DNA of 64,000 nt from Aureimonas altamirensis (lineage in GTDB: Bacteria; Pseudomonadota; Alphaproteobacteria; Rhizobiales; Rhizobiaceae), in assembly GCF_001463885.1 (NCBI RefSeq), contig NZ_BBWQ01000021.1, positions 34,312 to 98,311 of the forward strand, written 5' to 3'. A program made the translations under genes and the position numbers. The first letter of the stretch is position 1; every line of letters begins with the position of its first letter. The notes under the pieces were generated by a model, which was not told where the DNA came from, ran no database searches, and saw only the letters and a program-made list of their open reading frames with translations. Shown here in pieces: positions 54,776 through 62,842 of this stretch.

Positions 54776-55936
54776 TTAACCGTGGTTGTGGTCCGTGGCC
54801 TGATCCCGAAGCCCGCGCCTCTCGCAGGCGAGATGCAGCGCCGCAAGGGCGGCGGCGCCGTAGATGGCGGTCAGCGCCCAGAGCATCGCGACCTGGGTTA
54901 GCACGTCCTGCCAGGACGCCCCCATCTGGTTGACGCGGACCATGCCGGGAATGGCCGAGGTGCTGGGGACGGCAAGCGCGATCCGTTGCATCCAGTGCGG
55001 CAGCATCTCGACGGGCCAGGCCACGCCCGACAGGAAGAAGAGCGGGATGCCCATGGCCATCATGGCGAGGATCGCCCATTCGCGCACCGGCAGGACTGCG
55101 GCCAGCAGAAGCCCGAGGAACGCCGTCGACAGGATGAAGGGAATGCCGAGGATGACAAGATCGAGCAGGCCGCCGATCCGCGGCACGCCGAGAATGGCCG
55201 GCAGGAACACCAGATAGGCGAACATCCATATGCCGTAAAGCAGGCCGTAGGCCGCCGTTCTCGCGGTGACGGCGGTGAACGGCCGTTCGCTGTAGCGCGC
55301 GTTCGCCGCCCCGGTGTTGAGCAGCGCAACGCCCATCAGGAGGGTTTGCTGCAGGATGAGAACGACCGCGGCGGGGACGACATAGCTGGCATATCCGCCC
55401 TGGGGATTGAACAGGGGGACCGCCGTCACCGTCATGGGCTGGATGCCCGCCGAAGCCTGCGCCCCCCTGCCCTGCTGCACCATCCGCGCGGCGGCGATCT
55501 CCGCCCCCATCTGGCGGGTCACCGAAGTCACGACGGTCATCGCCGAATTGTAGAGCAGGAAATAGCTCGCATCGCCATAGGCGGCCACGGGCGCGCTGCG
55601 CCCGGCCAGAAGGTCGCGCTCGAAGAATTCGGGGATCACCAGAATCGCGAAGGCCCGCCTTTCCTGAAGCGCGCGGCGCGCGGCCACCATGTCGGGCACC
55701 GAACCGGCGATCTCCACCGTGTCATGGGCGTCGATCCGGCGCAGCAGCTCCCGCGAGGTGGCGGAATTGTCCTGATCGACCACCACGACGGGCGCCTCGC
55801 GCACCACCTCGCCCAGATAGGGCTGAGGATAGAGCAGGCCGTAGACGACGATGGCCAGCACCATGACCGAAAAGGCGGCCCGGTCCGTGAAGATGGCGGC
55901 GAACGCGTCCCGGAACTCCGCGAGCCAGGTTCTCAT
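54776..55936 (-). CDS. ABC-2 type permease (YhhJ/YbhR-like), second of pair
   Basis: 386 residues. One membrane segment near the N-terminus, a large periplasmic part (VVVDQDNSATSRELLRRIDA, AFAILVIPEFFERDLLAGRS), then about five membrane segments (FNPQGGYASYVVPAAVVLIL, IPLFFLSGVAWPVEMLPHWM). Such permeases work with HlyD adaptors to export drugs or lipids. Its start overlaps the end of the other permease (ATGA). No ATPase gene is found in the operon. It converges on the DyP gene. Confidence 0.9.
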   Translation of the reverse strand: MRTWLAEFRDAFAAIFTDRAAFSVMVLAIVVYGLLYPQPYLGEVVREAPVVVVDQDNSATSRELLRRIDAHDTVEIAGSVPDMVAARRALQERRAFAILVIPEFFERDLLAGRSAPVAAYGDASYFLLYNSAMTVVTSVTRQMGAEIAAARMVQQGRGAQASAGIQPMTVTAVPLFNPQGGYASYVVPAAVVLILQQTLLMGVALLNTGAANARYSERPFTAVTARTAAYGLLYGIWMFAYLVFLPAILGVPRIGGLLDLVILGIPFILSTAFLGLLLAAVLPVREWAILAMMAMGIPLFFLSGVAWPVEMLPHWMQRIALAVPSTSAIPGMVRVNQMGASWQDVLTQVAMLWALTAIYGAAALAALHLACERRGLRDQATDHNHG

Positions 55937-57135
55937 GCCGCGGCCTCCATCTTCGGGGAGGCGCCGCGGGGCCGCCGGACGGCCAGCAGCAGCGCGGCGA
56001 GGCCCGCATAGGCCAGCACCGCCCAGCCCAGGACCCCCAGCGATGCCAGCGAGAGATCCACCGGCACGCCGCGCAGCATCTGGTCCACGCGCAGGTCCAT
56101 ATACCAGGTCAGCGGCAGCAGCGCGCTCCAGAACGTCGCGAAGCCGTGCATGGCGAGGCGCGGGAAACTGACCCCGATGAAGCCGAAGGCCGGCGCGGTG
56201 AAGATACCCGCCATGCCGAGCGCCATCGGAACCGTAGGAGATGCCAGGCCGAAGGCCACGCCCATCATCTGATAGGCGAGGATGAAGAGCAGTCCGCCAG
56301 CCAGATGGATCGGCAGGCTGCCGTTGAACGGCATGTCGTAGACCCGCAGCAGCAGCGCGTCGCCCACGGCGAGAACGGTGGCGAAGATGACGGTATAGGG
56401 CAGGAGCTTGCCCAGCATCGCCGGAACTACCCCGCCGCCGATCCGCGCCATGATCCGCAACCCGCCCGGCCTCGACCGTTCGAGCGCGATGGCGTTGGCG
56501 GTCGCCGCGCAGATGAAGATCTGGAGCGCGGCGGGCATCAGGGCGGCCAGAAGGAAATGGACATAGTCCAGGGTGGGATTGAAAAGCGGGCTTTGCTGCA
56601 CCGGAATGGGGTTGACCGCCGCAGCGGCCTGATGAGCGGCCTCGCCCCGCGCGACGCGCATCGAGACCGCGATGCCCGCGTTCACATTGGCGAGCGCGGT
56701 CTGCACGCCGCGCGCCACGGCGCTGCCCGGGGTCATGAACTGGTTGTTGTAGAACAGCACGACCTCGGGCTGGCGCCCGGCGCGCAGGTCGCGCTCGAAC
56801 TCCGCCGGGACCAGCACGACGCCGTAAGCCCGCCCGCTCAGGACCAGATGCCTCGCCTCGGACAGATCGAGCGGACGCCAGGCGACCGCGACCTCGGGCG
56901 CCACATCCACCGCCTGCACGATCTGGCGCGAAAGGCTGCTGCGGTCGAGATCGAGCACGGCCACCGGCAGATCCGTCGGCACGCCCGCCCGGAAGATCGA
57001 GGCCAGCACGAGAAAGATCAGCAGCGGAAAGGCCAGCACGAAAAAGGACAGGGCGGGACGGCGGGCGATGCGGCGCAGCTCGCGCCGGGCGGCCAGCGCG
57101 ACTCCCGGCCGCATCGGCTTTTCAGCGGCCGGCAT
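55933..57135 (-). CDS. ABC-2 type permease (YhhJ/YbhS-like), first of pair
   Basis: 400 residues with the same architecture as its neighbour: FFVLAFPLLIFLVLASIFRA, then PVAVLDLDRSSLSRQIVQAV and GVVLVPAEFERDLRAGRQPE, followed by several membrane segments (FNPTLDYVHFLLAALMPAAL, SFPRLAMHGFATFWSALLPL, TWYMDLR). The two would form a heterodimer. It overlaps the HlyD gene end by 14 bp. Confidence 0.9.
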   Translation of the reverse strand: MPAAEKPMRPGVALAARRELRRIARRPALSFFVLAFPLLIFLVLASIFRAGVPTDLPVAVLDLDRSSLSRQIVQAVDVAPEVAVAWRPLDLSEARHLVLSGRAYGVVLVPAEFERDLRAGRQPEVVLFYNNQFMTPGSAVARGVQTALANVNAGIAVSMRVARGEAAHQAAAAVNPIPVQQSPLFNPTLDYVHFLLAALMPAALQIFICAATANAIALERSRPGGLRIMARIGGGVVPAMLGKLLPYTVIFATVLAVGDALLLRVYDMPFNGSLPIHLAGGLLFILAYQMMGVAFGLASPTVPMALGMAGIFTAPAFGFIGVSFPRLAMHGFATFWSALLPLTWYMDLRVDQMLRGVPVDLSLASLGVLGWAVLAYAGLAALLLAVRRPRGASPKMEAAA

Positions 57136-58111
57136 GGCCGGTCCGCCAGTCGATGATGGCGCTCATGCCCGGGCGCAGGCCCAGGGCCGGTTCGACCGGG
57201 CGGGCGCGGATGCGGAAGGTGCGCAGGTCGAAATCCCCCGTCGCCCGCGTCGCCCGCCAGTTGGCATAGGCGCCGAGCGCGCTGATCGAGGTAACGCGCA
57301 GTTCGACATCGCGCCCGCCGATGGCGGGAACCCGGGCGTGCAGCCGGTCGCCGACCGTCAGGCCGTCCAGCAGATCCTCGCGCAGGTTGAAGGTGAACCA
57401 GACATTGTCGAGATCGACGATGGACAGCAGCGGCGCCCCGGCGGCGGCGAGCGCCCCGACCTCGGCGACCCGGCTGACGACCTCGCCGGAGATCGGCGCG
57501 GAGATGGACAATTCGCCGACATCGGTACGGGTCTGATTGAGGGAGGCTTCGGCTTGCTGGACTTGAGCATCGGCGACCGCCCGCTCCTCGGAGCTCGCTC
57601 CGTCGATGGCCAGCGTCAGGTTCGCCTCGGCGGCGGCTACGGCGGCCTGCGCTGCGGAGAGCGAATTCTCGGCGCTGTCGAGCTGTTGCTGCGAGGCAGC
57701 CGAGCGCTCGGTCAGAACCGAGACGCGGTCATAACTTTGCCTGGCCAGAACGAGATCCGCCTCAGCCTTTTCGAGTTCGGCCCGGCGTGCGGCGATGACC
57801 TCCGGACGGGTGCTGTTGATCCGCGCGCGATCGGCGCGCGCAACCCCGGCCGCAGCTTCCGCTGAAGCGAGGCCGGCCATGAGCTGCGGGCTTTCGAGCT
57901 CAACCAGAAGCGTGCCCGCCTCGACGCGCTCGCCTTCGTTGACATGCACCGCGGCGATCTCGCCGGAGACCTTCGGCGCGATGTCGACTCGCGTCGCCTC
58001 CACCTCCCCCTGAACGAGGACGGCGGCGGGAGCCAGCGAGGCCCAGATCGACAGGGCCGCAATGCCTGCAAGGGCGACGACGGCGATGATGAGGGCGATT
58101 CTCGATTTCAT
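57122..58111 (-). CDS. HlyD-family periplasmic adaptor (membrane fusion protein)
   Basis: 329 residues. One N-terminal membrane anchor (residues 5-27), the biotinyl-lipoyl-like half VDIAPKVSGEIAAVHVNEGE, a helical hairpin of about 120 residues rich in Ala, Glu and Gln (ARRAELEKAEADLVLARQSY), then ELSISAPISGEVVSRVAEVG and a barrel domain. It links the ABC-2 permeases to an outer-membrane channel. First gene of the export operon, behind a palindromic operator and divergent from a TetR gene. Confidence 0.9.
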   Translation of the reverse strand: MKSRIALIIAVVALAGIAALSIWASLAPAAVLVQGEVEATRVDIAPKVSGEIAAVHVNEGERVEAGTLLVELESPQLMAGLASAEAAAGVARADRARINSTRPEVIAARRAELEKAEADLVLARQSYDRVSVLTERSAASQQQLDSAENSLSAAQAAVAAAEANLTLAIDGASSEERAVADAQVQQAEASLNQTRTDVGELSISAPISGEVVSRVAEVGALAAAGAPLLSIVDLDNVWFTFNLREDLLDGLTVGDRLHARVPAIGGRDVELRVTSISALGAYANWRATRATGDFDLRTFRIRARPVEPALGLRPGMSAIIDWRTGHAGR

Positions 58112-58142
58112 GACGGTGGCATCCTTGACCCGATGCAGATAG

Positions 58143-58156
58143 ATATCAATTGATAT
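58143..58156. promoter_or_regulatory. Perfect 14-bp palindrome ATATCAATTGATAT, TetR operator
   Basis: It lies between the divergent HlyD (start 58111) and TetR (start 58208) genes. Just outside it, T/A at 58140/58159 and A/T at 58141/58158 also pair, with one mismatch between. It is the natural site for the local TetR and resembles the outer arms of the repeat before ohyA. Confidence 0.7.
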
Positions 58157-58207
58157 TTAGATGTCAAGCGGCATATAATTACGAAGGCACCGATCGGGAA
58201 GACGACC

Positions 58208-58783
58208 ATGAAGCACGCCGACAGAAGGCAGATTACACGCGAGGCGCTGATTGCCGCAGCGACCGCAGAGATTTTCGAGAACGGGATTTCCGGCGCTTCA
58301 CTGCGCCACATCACCGAGCGAGCGGGCTACACGCAAGGCGCATTCTATTCCAATTTTTCGACGCGGAACGCTCTCTTGGAGGCGGTGCTTGAAAAACTCA
58401 TGCGGGGCCGGCTAGACCGGATGGAGGCCATTCTGCTTGGGGAAGGACCACTCGAAACCACCATCGAGCGGCTGGGCGAATGGCTGAAATCCATGCAGGA
58501 CGATACGGCCGGCACGCTGGTGATGCTCGAATTCCAGGTCCACGCGCTAAGAGACACCGGGTTCGCAACGAACTATAATCGATGGCGCGCTGCCCAGCAT
58601 GCTCTCATTGCCCACGCAATAGAAACGATTCGAAAGCACCATGGCGTGGAGACAAAACTGCCACCGATGCTGATGTCGCTAGGATTCTCTGCCCTTTGGT
58701 CTGGCTTCGCGCTGCAGGGGCGGCTTCCCGAGGACATCGAGGTCGACGATTTGATTGGGTCGTTCATGCGGGCGTTGGTCTGA
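58208..58783 (+). CDS. TetR-family regulator of the export operon
   Basis: 191 residues. The helix-turn-helix is QITREALIAAATAEIFENGI, SGASLRHITERAGYTQGAFY, SNFSTRNALLEAVLEKL. It is a near relative of the TetR at 50740. Divergent from HlyD and the two ABC-2 permeases, with the palindrome between. Likely ligand: the exported compound. Confidence 0.9.
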   Translation: MKHADRRQITREALIAAATAEIFENGISGASLRHITERAGYTQGAFYSNFSTRNALLEAVLEKLMRGRLDRMEAILLGEGPLETTIERLGEWLKSMQDDTAGTLVMLEFQVHALRDTGFATNYNRWRAAQHALIAHAIETIRKHHGVETKLPPMLMSLGFSALWSGFALQGRLPEDIEVDDLIGSFMRALV

Positions 58784-58842
58784 ATGTAATATCGGTCGGA
58801 ACAGGATGGACCGGCGAGGCTGATTAATTTCCTAGCGCATCA
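58784..58842. other. Short spacer leading into recombination debris
   Basis: Nothing recognisable. From here to 59740 no intact gene is supported. That stretch holds a recombinase tail, a half tRNA and a terminator, listed separately. Confidence 0.5.
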
Positions 58843-59019
58843 GCCATCTATGCGAAGAAGGTCGCGGTGCTCGCCGGCGCGCTGGATCGGCCCGACGAAC
58901 GGCCGCAGGCGGCCGAAGCTTTGCGGATGCTGATCGAGAAGATCGTGCTGACGCCGGGGCCCGAACGCGGGGGGCTCTACGCCACTCTGCATGGTGATCT
59001 GGCGACGATCCTCGAATAG
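58843..59019 (+). pseudogene. C-terminal fragment of a large serine recombinase
   Basis: In frame to the stop at 59017-59019: IYAKKVAVLAGALDRPDERP, QAAEALRMLIEKIVLTPGPE, RGGLYATLHGDLATILE. This is the typical tail of resolvase/recombinase proteins (helical linker, then the IEKIVLTPG strand and LHGDLAxIL). No catalytic or zinc domain remains upstream. It marks the edge of an integrated element. Confidence 0.75.
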
Positions 59020-59148
59020 ACGGAGCGGCAAGTCATTGGAAAGACGTCTAAAAACGAAAAAACCGCAGCGGATGCTACGCGAATGTCTGAATCGGTGGTT
59101 GCGGGAGGGCGCACCCATCATAACTTGCTGTTTCGGGCCGCCGCATAG

Positions 59149-59198
59149 CAACCTTGCCAAGGTTGGAGTCAAGGGTTCGAATCCCTTCGCTCTCTTCA
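59149..59198 (+). tRNA. 3' half of tRNA-Gly(GCC), truncated; probable att site
   Basis: The anticodon stem is CAACC/GGTTG around the loop TTGCCAA (anticodon GCC). A variable loop GAGTC follows, then the T-arm AAGGG-TTCGAAT-CCCTT and an acceptor 3' strand CGCTCTC. The discriminator and tail read TTCA in place of a normal NCCA. The acceptor 5' strand and D-arm are missing: the upstream bases do not pair. Integration elements that recombine in the anticodon arm leave such halves. It is not a working tRNA. Confidence 0.75.
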
Positions 59199-59227
59199 GA
59201 TTTCTAAAGGAAATCAAAGGATTGAGT

Positions 59228-59257
59228 AAGGGCCATCTTCGGGTGGCCCTTCCCTTT
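59228..59257 (+). terminator. Rho-independent terminator after the half tRNA
   Basis: AAGGGCCA pairs with TGGCCCTT around the loop TCTTCGGG, followed by CCCTTTTT. It is probably the native terminator of the tRNA gene whose 3' half lies just upstream. The 59258-59680 stretch after it shows no gene I can support. Confidence 0.75.
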
Positions 59258-59683
59258 TTGGGCTTGGCCAACACCTGGTCAACACGAATGACGCCTGAGC
59301 AGGCAGGACGGGATGATCGCCTGAACACCAGCCGGACGATGCCTCGGCGAGCCGAACTGATTCGAGTCCGTCTCCAATGCGCATTGCCCAACTGGCTCGG
59401 GCAGACAAGTGGACCCGCGTATCGTTTCAGGCCGGGCGAGTTCCTTCACCGCGACCAGCAACAGCCCGATGGACAGGAGGGCCGGAATGACGGGTACACT
59501 GCCGCCATGCCAGCGTTTTGTTTCGGCGCTGGGCTGGAGATGCCCATAAGGATCAGGGCGAGAACGGCGTTTTTGCCGGCGCGATTCCAAGTCTCGAAGA
59601 CGTCCGACTCTTGGCTCAGGTAAGATGAGGTACATCACAGGCGCCCAATCCCCGAACGATATCGAGCGCGCTCAAGTTCGATC

Positions 59684-59700
59684 CTTAAGGCTGCCTTAAG
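59684..59700 (+). promoter_or_regulatory. CTTAAG-N5-CTTAAG box 1, before the two-component genes
   Basis: Exact direct repeat with a GCTGC spacer. It ends 40 nt before the ATG of the response regulator at 59741. A TATAGA (59706-59711) follows as a possible -10. This is the form of PmrA/QseB-type response-regulator boxes. The same box occurs at three more promoters to 63446. Confidence 0.75.
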
Positions 59701-59740
59701 CCTCGTATAGAAATGCGACCTGGAACCTCGGGTGATAACC

Positions 59741-60403
59741 ATGCGCGTGCTGATAGTCGAAGATGATGCCGTCCTCAGAGACGGATTGACGGTGGGCCTT
59801 TCGATTGGCGGCTTCACCGCCGATGCGGTCAAAACCTGCGAAGAAGCCGGCGCAGCTCTCACGAACCATGAGTTCGATGCGCTGGTGCTTGACCTGATGC
59901 TTCCCGACGGTTCCGGCCTCGACGTGCTGAAATCCCTGCGGGAACGGCAGGACGCCACGCCCGTCCTCCTCCTGACTGCGCGTGATCAGGTCGCCGACCG
60001 GATTCACGGACTGGATGCGGGGGCCGACGACTATCTCGGCAAGCCGTTCGACCTCGACGAGGTCGCGGCGCGGCTGCGCGCGCTCGTCCGCCGTGCCGCT
60101 GGCCGGCCGCAGGCGCTTATCGAATGGCGCGGCCTGCGGCTCGATCCTGCAAACCAGAATGTCGAACACCAAGGCGAACCCATCCGCCTGTCGCGGCGCG
60201 AATACTCGATTTTGCATGCCCTCATGATCCATCCCGGCCGGATCCTGTCGCGGAGCCAGATCGAGGAGAAGCTTTACGGCTGGCAGGAGGAGGTCGAGAG
60301 CAATGCTGTCGAGGTCCACATCCATCATCTTCGCGGCAAGCTGGGACCGGGCATGATCCAGACCGTCCGTGGGATCGGCTATCGCCTCGGAGACGAACCG
60401 TGA
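59741..60403 (+). CDS. OmpR/PhoB-family response regulator (PmrA/QseB-like)
   Basis: 220 residues from the ATG at 59741; a GTG 9 bp upstream is also open. The receiver has acidic residues D8 and D9, the phospho-acceptor D51 (LVLDLMLPDG) and Lys in GKPFDLDE. The C-terminal winged helix includes LSRREYSILHALMIHPGRIL, SRSQIEEKLY, VEVHIHHLRGKLG and GIGYRLG. Overlaps the kinase gene by one base (TGATG). With its own box at 59684-59700 it is probably autoregulated and controls the three downstream units with the same box. Confidence 0.93.
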   Translation: MRVLIVEDDAVLRDGLTVGLSIGGFTADAVKTCEEAGAALTNHEFDALVLDLMLPDGSGLDVLKSLRERQDATPVLLLTARDQVADRIHGLDAGADDYLGKPFDLDEVAARLRALVRRAAGRPQALIEWRGLRLDPANQNVEHQGEPIRLSRREYSILHALMIHPGRILSRSQIEEKLYGWQEEVESNAVEVHIHHLRGKLGPGMIQTVRGIGYRLGDEP

Positions 60404-61743
60404 TGCCGTCGATCTCCAAACGGCTGTTCCTGATCCTCGCCCTGACCACCGGTCTCGTCTGGCTGTCGGCGGTCGTCTGGATTTTCCTTTCCACGCGCGC
60501 GGAGGTGGAACGGGTTCTCGACGCGCGGCTGATGGAAGCCGGCCGGATGGTTTCCTCATTGATCGTCAGCCAGGAGATCGCCATCGATCCGACGCAAACG
60601 ATCACGTCCGATCTGCCGGTGCGCGGCCACAGCGCCTATGACCGCCAGCTTTCGTGCCAGATCTGGTCGCTGCAGGGGACATTGATCGGGCGATCGGATG
60701 CGGCGCCCGATCAAGCAATGTCGGAGCACACCGACGGGATCTCCGAAACCGTGATAAATGGTGAGCGGTGGCGGGTTTATGCAATCACCAATACCGAGCG
60801 CGGTGTTCGCGTTCTGGTCGGCGACAATCTGAGTATCCGTAACGGGTTGGTGAACGACGTCATCCGCGGTCTTCTCCTGCCGGTCCTGCTGATGTTGCCG
60901 GTTCTTGCTGTCCTGATCTGGCTCAGCGTCAGGCGCGGCCTTGAGCCGCTAAGGAAGATCGCAGGCGACCTGGAAGCACGACCCGCCTCCGACCTCAGCC
61001 CGATCGAGGACGTGCAGACCGCGAAGGAGATTGCGCCGGTCTTGCAGTCGCTCAACGGATTGTTTGCACGCGTGGCCGGGCTTCGGGAACGCGAGCGCAA
61101 CTTCACCGCCTTTGCCGCCCACGAACTGCGCACGCCGTTGGCCGGCCTCAAGACGCAGGCGCAGGTCGCGCTTGCAAGCGGCGATGGCACGATCCGCGAG
61201 CAGGCATTGCGTCAGATCATGGTTGGCGTAGACCGCACCGGCCGGCTCGTTCGGCAATTGCTGGATATGTCGGCGGTTGAGGCGCTCGACCAGGGCGAGC
61301 GTAGTGGGAAGGTATGGCCCGGGAGTATACTGAGAGCGCTCGCGGACGAATTAGCAGATCCGACCAGGGGCGTTGCGGTCGAGGTTTCCCCTGATCTTGA
61401 CCGCATCGAGCTGGACATCGAGCCGGATCTGTTCGCTCTTGCTGCCCGGAATCTGATGGAGAACGCTGTGAACCATTCGCCGCCCGGAGGCGTCGTCAGG
61501 TGTCGTGTGGCCGGCCCCGCCGAAGAGGGCCAGATGATCATCGAGGATGATGGTCCCGGTATCCCCGAGGAGGAGTTGGCCCGCGTCACCGAACGCTTCT
61601 TTCGCGGCCGCAACAAAGTACCGGTCGGCAGCGGTCTCGGTCTCGCGATCGTCGAACTGGCGCTCGGGCGGAGTGGTTGGCACCTACGACTTCAGAATCG
61701 CGATTGCGGAGGGCTGCAAGCGGTGATGGCGAACGCCGCGTGA
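60403..61743 (+). CDS. Sensor histidine kinase (PmrB/QseC-like)
   Basis: 446 residues from the ATG at 60403. Membrane segments at about 7-29 and 155-175 enclose a periplasmic sensor of about 125 residues. A HAMP-like linker follows. The H-box is FTAFAAHELRTPLAGLKTQA with His240, the N-box NLMENAVNHSPPGG, and G-boxes DDGPGIPEEEL and GSGLGLAIVELAL. It phosphorylates the response regulator upstream. The nature of its signal is unknown, but the regulon suggests envelope or redox stress. Confidence 0.93.
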   Translation: MPSISKRLFLILALTTGLVWLSAVVWIFLSTRAEVERVLDARLMEAGRMVSSLIVSQEIAIDPTQTITSDLPVRGHSAYDRQLSCQIWSLQGTLIGRSDAAPDQAMSEHTDGISETVINGERWRVYAITNTERGVRVLVGDNLSIRNGLVNDVIRGLLLPVLLMLPVLAVLIWLSVRRGLEPLRKIAGDLEARPASDLSPIEDVQTAKEIAPVLQSLNGLFARVAGLRERERNFTAFAAHELRTPLAGLKTQAQVALASGDGTIREQALRQIMVGVDRTGRLVRQLLDMSAVEALDQGERSGKVWPGSILRALADELADPTRGVAVEVSPDLDRIELDIEPDLFALAARNLMENAVNHSPPGGVVRCRVAGPAEEGQMIIEDDGPGIPEEELARVTERFFRGRNKVPVGSGLGLAIVELALGRSGWHLRLQNRDCGGLQAVMANAA

Positions 61744-61850
61744 CCCGTTGCACATACATGGTGCGGGGCGCAGCCAACTCATCTTCAAGAAGATGGAGTG
61801 CCAGCAGGATGCGCCAACGCAGGGAGTGATCTTCTCGCCGCGCGACGAAG

Positions 61851-62567
61851 CTATCCCACCAAAAGATGCCCCATAGCCGGATCTGCTATCACAACCAGCG
61901 GGCTCCCGTCGCGAACGTTGTCGGCGAGGTGGATGACATCCTGATTGATCATCCGGATGCATCCTGATGAAACGGCCTGGCCGATGGTCCAGAATTCCGG
62001 GTTTCCGTGGATGCGATAGATCGTGTCCCGGTTTCCTTCATGAATGTAGAGGGCGCGTGCTCCAAGTGGATTTTTCAGCCCCGGGTCCATGCCGCCATTG
62101 GCGATTGAGTAGGGCTCTAACTCGGGTTGGCGCGCAACCATTTCATCGGGAGGTGTCCAGCGCGGCCATTCCCGCTTGTATGCGATATGACGCCCTCGAC
62201 CAGCCCACGAAAAACCGTCCCTGCCGACACCCACACCGTATCGGGTTGCGCGGCCGTGAGGCTGAACGTGGTAGAGGTAACGGTTTGGCGTATCGACGAT
62301 GACGATTCCGGCTCGTTCATCGGTTGGATAGTCGACTTCCGTCCGCCACCATTTCGGATCGACCTTGGAAACGTCGACTTCCGGGATCGGGAAGCGCTCG
62401 TTCGGCAGTGCGTAGTACATCGGGGGCGTCGGCGGCGGAGGAGGCATCGAGACCGGCTGCGCGACTTGCGGTGTTTGCCTCGTGGAAACGCATCCGGCGA
62501 GAGTCATTGCGCTGGCGCCAATGAGGAAAGCGCGTCGCGCGATTGCGGGTGTCGGTAGCTTGCTCAC
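61851..62567 (-). CDS. L,D-transpeptidase 3 (YkuD domain), Tat/lipoprotein signal
   Basis: 238 residues from a GTG at 62567. An ATG at 62621 is also in frame, but it directly abuts the box at 62622-62638, so the later start is preferred. The signal is ARRAFLIGASAMTLAGC with lipobox Cys26, then a short Pro-rich linker. The catalytic pair is His187 (HGNPEFW) and Cys203 (SSGCIRM). Very similar to L,D-transpeptidase 2. Its promoter has the CTTAAG box, so crosslinking by this enzyme is probably switched by the adjacent two-component system. Confidence 0.9.
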   Translation of the reverse strand: MSKLPTPAIARRAFLIGASAMTLAGCVSTRQTPQVAQPVSMPPPPPTPPMYYALPNERFPIPEVDVSKVDPKWWRTEVDYPTDERAGIVIVDTPNRYLYHVQPHGRATRYGVGVGRDGFSWAGRGRHIAYKREWPRWTPPDEMVARQPELEPYSIANGGMDPGLKNPLGARALYIHEGNRDTIYRIHGNPEFWTIGQAVSSGCIRMINQDVIHLADNVRDGSPLVVIADPAMGHLLVG

Positions 62568-62621
62568 GTTTCGTACGCTCTCTGCTTTGCGATCAATCAG
62601 GCCGCACAGCACGATGCCCAT

Positions 62622-62638
62622 CTTAAGAGCAGCTTAAG
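62622..62638 (-). promoter_or_regulatory. CTTAAG-N5-CTTAAG box 2, before L,D-transpeptidase 3
   Basis: Exact direct repeat, spacer of five bases, 54 nt before the GTG start at 62567 on the minus strand. The motif is symmetrical, so it can also be read rightwards, but the thioredoxin-like gene on that side has its own box. Confidence 0.7.
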
Positions 62639-62785
62639 GTAAGCGCGGCCGAAGATAGCGAAGCGGCGGGGACTTCAGGCGCCGGCCTGCGGCTCAAGTG
62701 ATCCGGCCGAACAGGTTTTCGATTGGGTGGGGGCACTTTGTTGGAAACGCGGGCTTGCGTCGCAGGCGAGGAGCACTTTTCCGCC

Positions 62786-62802
62786 CTTAAGCGGGCCTTA
62801 AG
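62786..62802 (+). promoter_or_regulatory. CTTAAG-N5-CTTAAG box 3, before the thioredoxin-like gene
   Basis: Exact direct repeat with spacer CGGGC. It ends 40 nt before the ATG at 62843, the same distance as at the two-component genes. Confidence 0.75.
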
Positions 62803-62842
62803 GAACGCCCGCTTTGCCGCCGGTCCTGTGAAGGAGACGAGG

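Noticed and set aside
59100..59198. Complete tRNA gene
   Set aside because: Only the anticodon arm and the T-arm half fold. No D-arm or 5' acceptor strand pairs, and the CCA end is absent.
58991..59638. Long frames on both strands around the half tRNA
   Set aside because: They run through the tRNA half and the terminator and have no family pattern.
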